The position numbers and the translations under genes are program-made. A model generated the notes under the pieces. It saw only the letters and a program-made list of their open reading frames with translations, searched no databases and was not told the DNA's origin. Below are positions 5,552-7,264 of a stretch of 7,264 nucleotides of DNA, piece after piece. Positions within the stretch are counted from its first letter, which is position 1. Each line of letters starts with the position of its first letter. The DNA lies in NCBI GenBank assembly GCA_026985975.1, contig JALSPL010000497.1, forward strand, positions 1 through 7,264, written 5' to 3'. This stretch comes from Anaerolineae bacterium. GTDB lineage: Bacteria > Chloroflexota > Anaerolineae > J102.

Positions 5552-6661
5552 ATGTTACGCAAGCTTGTGATGATTGTTGCCCTGACGCTGGTTCTCGGAT
5601 CGTTGTTGGCGGCTTGTGCGCCTCCAAAGCCGGCTCCGACGTCAGATGAGACTGCTTCTGCCCCCGCCGCCACGCCCGAGCCGCAGGAGAAAGCGGCGTC
5701 CGATACGGTGTTGCCGCCCATGGATCCGCCGCAGAAAGTCAAGGTGGCGTATGTCCCCATTATGAAATTCGCGACCATGTATGTGGCTGCGGATCGGGGC
5801 CTGTTCGAAAAGTATGGTCTGGATGTTGAGCTGGAGCGCGTGAAGTCGGGCACGGAGGCCATTGCTTTTCTGACCAACAACACCGTGGATGTCGGCGGCA
5901 TCGCCATCGTGACTTCATTGTGGAATGGCTGGAGCCAGGGGCTGCCCCTGCGCATCATCGCCCCCGGAGCGCTGGAGCCTTTCGAGAATAGCCCCACCAA
6001 GCTGGTGGTGCGTAAAGACCTGGTGGATAGCGGCAAGGTCAAAGATGTCGCGGATTTGAAGGGCATGAAGGTGGCGTTGGCGGGCGGTCCCGGCAGCGGC
6101 GGCGAATATCTGCTTTCCAAGGCGCTGGAACGAGGCGATCTCACCATTCGCGATGTAGAAACGGTGAAGATGGGCAATGCGGATATGCCCGCTGCTTTCG
6201 AGAATGGCTCCATCGACGCGGGCCTGCTGGGCTCGCCCTATGCGGATCAGGTGATCGACGCCGGGCATGGCGTGGCCATTGCCACCGATCTGGTCCCGGG
6301 CCTGATGACAGTCGCGTTTGTGGGCTCCGATAATTTTGTCAATAATCGAAAGGATGTGGCCCAGCGTTTTGTGCTGGCTCTGACCGAGGCGGCCCGCATG
6401 ATGCAGGGCGATGAGTATCTTTCGGATGAGAATATCGCCGCCTATCTCAAATATGTCAATTCCACCGAAGAGGCCATTCGCAATGGCCGCCGGGTCATTT
6501 ATGATCCCAACATGAAAATCCCGGTGGAAGGTTTGGCGGATGTCGAGCGCGTGCATCGAGAGAACGGACGCACGGAGTACACCGAGCCCATCGATCTGAG
6601 CCAGGTTGTGGATGATTCTTTCGTGAAGAAGGCTGTCGAGCTCTTGGGCCCGGCCCAATAA
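5552..6661 (+). CDS. ABC transporter substrate-binding lipoprotein, NMT1/SsuA/TauA/NrtA-like
   Basis: The product is a 369-residue exported lipoprotein that captures a small molecule and hands it to an inner-membrane permease. MLRKLVMIVALTLVLGSL is a signal peptide ending in the lipobox LAAC, with Cys22 as the lipidated residue. Residues 23-60 are a Pro/Ala/Thr/Glu-rich linker. The mature domain starts at KVKVAYVPIMKFATMYVAADRG (63-84) and contains LFEKYGLDVELERV (84-97), a short segment with AIAFLTNNTVDVG (103-115), DLKGMKVAL (168-176) followed by a glycine-rich loop GGPGSGGEYLL (178-188), and NGSIDAGLLGSPYADQ (218-233). This order is typical of periplasmic binding proteins for nitrate, sulfonates, taurine, thiamine precursors and similar compounds. 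The substrate cannot be chosen from sequence alone. The ATG has AAGGAG 11 bases upstream and a promoter at 5471-5499. The matching ATPase gene follows after 84 bases with a hairpin in between, an arrangement common where the binding protein is made in excess. Confidence 0.92.
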   Translation: MLRKLVMIVALTLVLGSLLAACAPPKPAPTSDETASAPAATPEPQEKAASDTVLPPMDPPQKVKVAYVPIMKFATMYVAADRGLFEKYGLDVELERVKSGTEAIAFLTNNTVDVGGIAIVTSLWNGWSQGLPLRIIAPGALEPFENSPTKLVVRKDLVDSGKVKDVADLKGMKVALAGGPGSGGEYLLSKALERGDLTIRDVETVKMGNADMPAAFENGSIDAGLLGSPYADQVIDAGHGVAIATDLVPGLMTVAFVGSDNFVNNRKDVAQRFVLALTEAARMMQGDEYLSDENIAAYLKYVNSTEEAIRNGRRVIYDPNMKIPVEGLADVERVHRENGRTEYTEPIDLSQVVDDSFVKKAVELLGPAQ

Positions 6662-6685
6662 CAAATCCCATTTCGCCTATATTGC

Positions 6686-6727
6686 CGAGCGCAGCAAGGA
6701 AGTTTGCAGGACGCCTTGCTGCGCTCG
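6686..6727 (+). promoter_or_regulatory. Perfect 14-bp intercistronic hairpin between binding protein and ATPase genes
   Basis: CGAGCGCAGCAAGG (6686-6699) and CCTTGCTGCGCTCG (6714-6727) are exact reverse complements around a 14-base loop. The stem has ten G-C pairs of fourteen and should be very stable in RNA. No T-run follows, so it is not a classical Rho-independent terminator. It lies 24 bases past the binding protein stop and 18 bases before the ATPase ATG. Comparable structures between malE and malF are known to protect the upstream message from 3' decay, which raises binding-protein output relative to the membrane components. The same role here is inferred. Confidence 0.75.
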
Positions 6728-6745
6728 CGCTGGTTCTGTCAATTT

Positions 6746-7264
6746 ATGACCACGAAAATCATCGCTCAGGCTGTCAATAAGGTGTTCGATACGCCCCACG
6801 GTCCGGTGGTGGCGTTGCAGAATTTCAACCTGGAAGTGAAGGAAGGGGAATTTGTGTGTATTGTCGGGCCTTCGGGATGCGGCAAATCGACCTTTTTGCG
6901 CATTCTGGCGGGGTTGGAGACGCATAGCTCGGGCCAGGTGCGCATCTTTCCCGGCCCGGACCCCAAGAAGCCTCTGAACAATGTCGTGTTTCAGGAATAC
7001 GCTATTTTCCCCTGGAAGACGGTCATCGATAATGTTGCTTTTGGGCTGGAGATGCGGGGCGTTTCCAAAAAAGATCGTCTGGCTGTGGCCAGGCGCTGGC
7101 TGGAGCGGGTGGGATTGGGCCATTTCGCCCATTACTATCCGCATCAGATTTCGGGCGGCATGAAGCAGCGGGTGAGCATCGCCCGGGCGCTGGCCAACGA
7201 TCCGGAGGTGCTGTTGATGGACGAGCCGTTGGGGGCGCTGGATGCGCAGACGCGGGCGGTGTTG
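6746..7264 (+). CDS. ABC transporter ATP-binding protein (SsuB/TauB/NrtD type), 3' truncated by window end
   Basis: The first 173 residues of a cytoplasmic ABC ATPase are present; the frame is open to the last base. Visible motifs are Walker A GPSGCGKST (41-49), Q-loop Gln83 in VVFQEYAIFPW, signature ISGGMKQRVSIARAL (135-149), Walker B VLLMDEP (155-161) and D-loop GALD (163-166). The switch histidine (H-loop) would follow outside the window. FQEYAIFPWKTVIDNVAFGLEMRG is characteristic of the nitrate/sulfonate/taurine subfamily, which fits the preceding binding protein, so the two are probably one importer operon with the permease beyond the edge. The ATG at 6746 gives the usual family N-terminus but lacks a clear Shine-Dalgarno. 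In-frame TTG codons at 6704 and 6716 have weak purine runs upstream; the extra residues they would add do not look family-like. Translation may be helped by the hairpin or by ribosomes coming from the upstream gene. Confidence 0.95.
   Translation, partial: MTTKIIAQAVNKVFDTPHGPVVALQNFNLEVKEGEFVCIVGPSGCGKSTFLRILAGLETHSSGQVRIFPGPDPKKPLNNVVFQEYAIFPWKTVIDNVAFGLEMRGVSKKDRLAVARRWLERVGLGHFAHYYPHQISGGMKQRVSIARALANDPEVLLMDEPLGALDAQTRAVL

Noticed and set aside
2326..6661. A single glycan, stress or defence island linking regulator, ligase and importer
   Set aside because: Each unit has its own promoter, the strands differ and no shared pathway is evident. Adjacency alone does not support a joint system.
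5915..6664. A 249-codon minus-strand open frame opposite the binding protein gene
   Set aside because: It is antisense to a well-supported lipoprotein gene and lacks any family signature.

Overview
The window reads as an ordinary chromosomal segment of a GC-rich bacterium. It holds six protein genes and no RNA genes, CRISPR array, transposase or phage gene. The lineage cannot be proved from the sequence. A lipoprotein-anchored binding protein, a GbsR/MarR regulator, an O-antigen-ligase-type protein with TPRs, TTG/GTG starts, and low-complexity octamer and palindromic inserts inside a coding region would together suit a Chloroflexota (Anaerolineae/Caldilineae-like) genome; this is tentative inference.

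Layout, left to right. Positions 1-339 are the 3' end of a hemW-like gene (radical-SAM heme chaperone family). A 161-base gap follows, with a possible extended -10 promoter and a weak hairpin plus T-run. Then comes a 604-residue cation/proton antiporter with a cytoplasmic nucleotide-binding RCK/TrkA domain (501-2315, +). Converging on it, with only 10 bases between the stop codons, is a GbsR/MarR-family repressor gene (2326-2841, -). Its promoter is close to consensus (TTGACA-N17-TAGAAT) and carries an inverted repeat over the -35 and spacer, which suggests autoregulation. Upstream of that on the same strand is a large polytopic O-antigen ligase/polymerase-like gene with a C-terminal TPR region (2935-5265, -). 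A divergent intergenic region with two opposed sigma70-type promoters separates it from an ABC importer operon on the + strand: a lipoprotein substrate-binding protein of the NMT1/SsuA/TauA/NrtA type (5552-6661) and the start of its ATPase (6746 to the window edge). A perfect 14-bp hairpin lies between these two.

The genes form independent transcription units rather than one system: ion homeostasis (antiporter), a small autoregulated repressor, cell-surface glycan assembly (ligase) and small-molecule uptake (ABC importer). The regulator's target and the importer's substrate cannot be read from the sequence.

I did not find a clear undescribed system. The most unusual structure is inside the ligase gene: an in-frame 63-bp compound palindrome and, 90 bases further along the transcript, an array of eight 8-bp units. 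Both fall in the poorly conserved part between the ligase core and the TPR tail. Next in interest are the repressor's operator-promoter and the hairpin between the importer genes.
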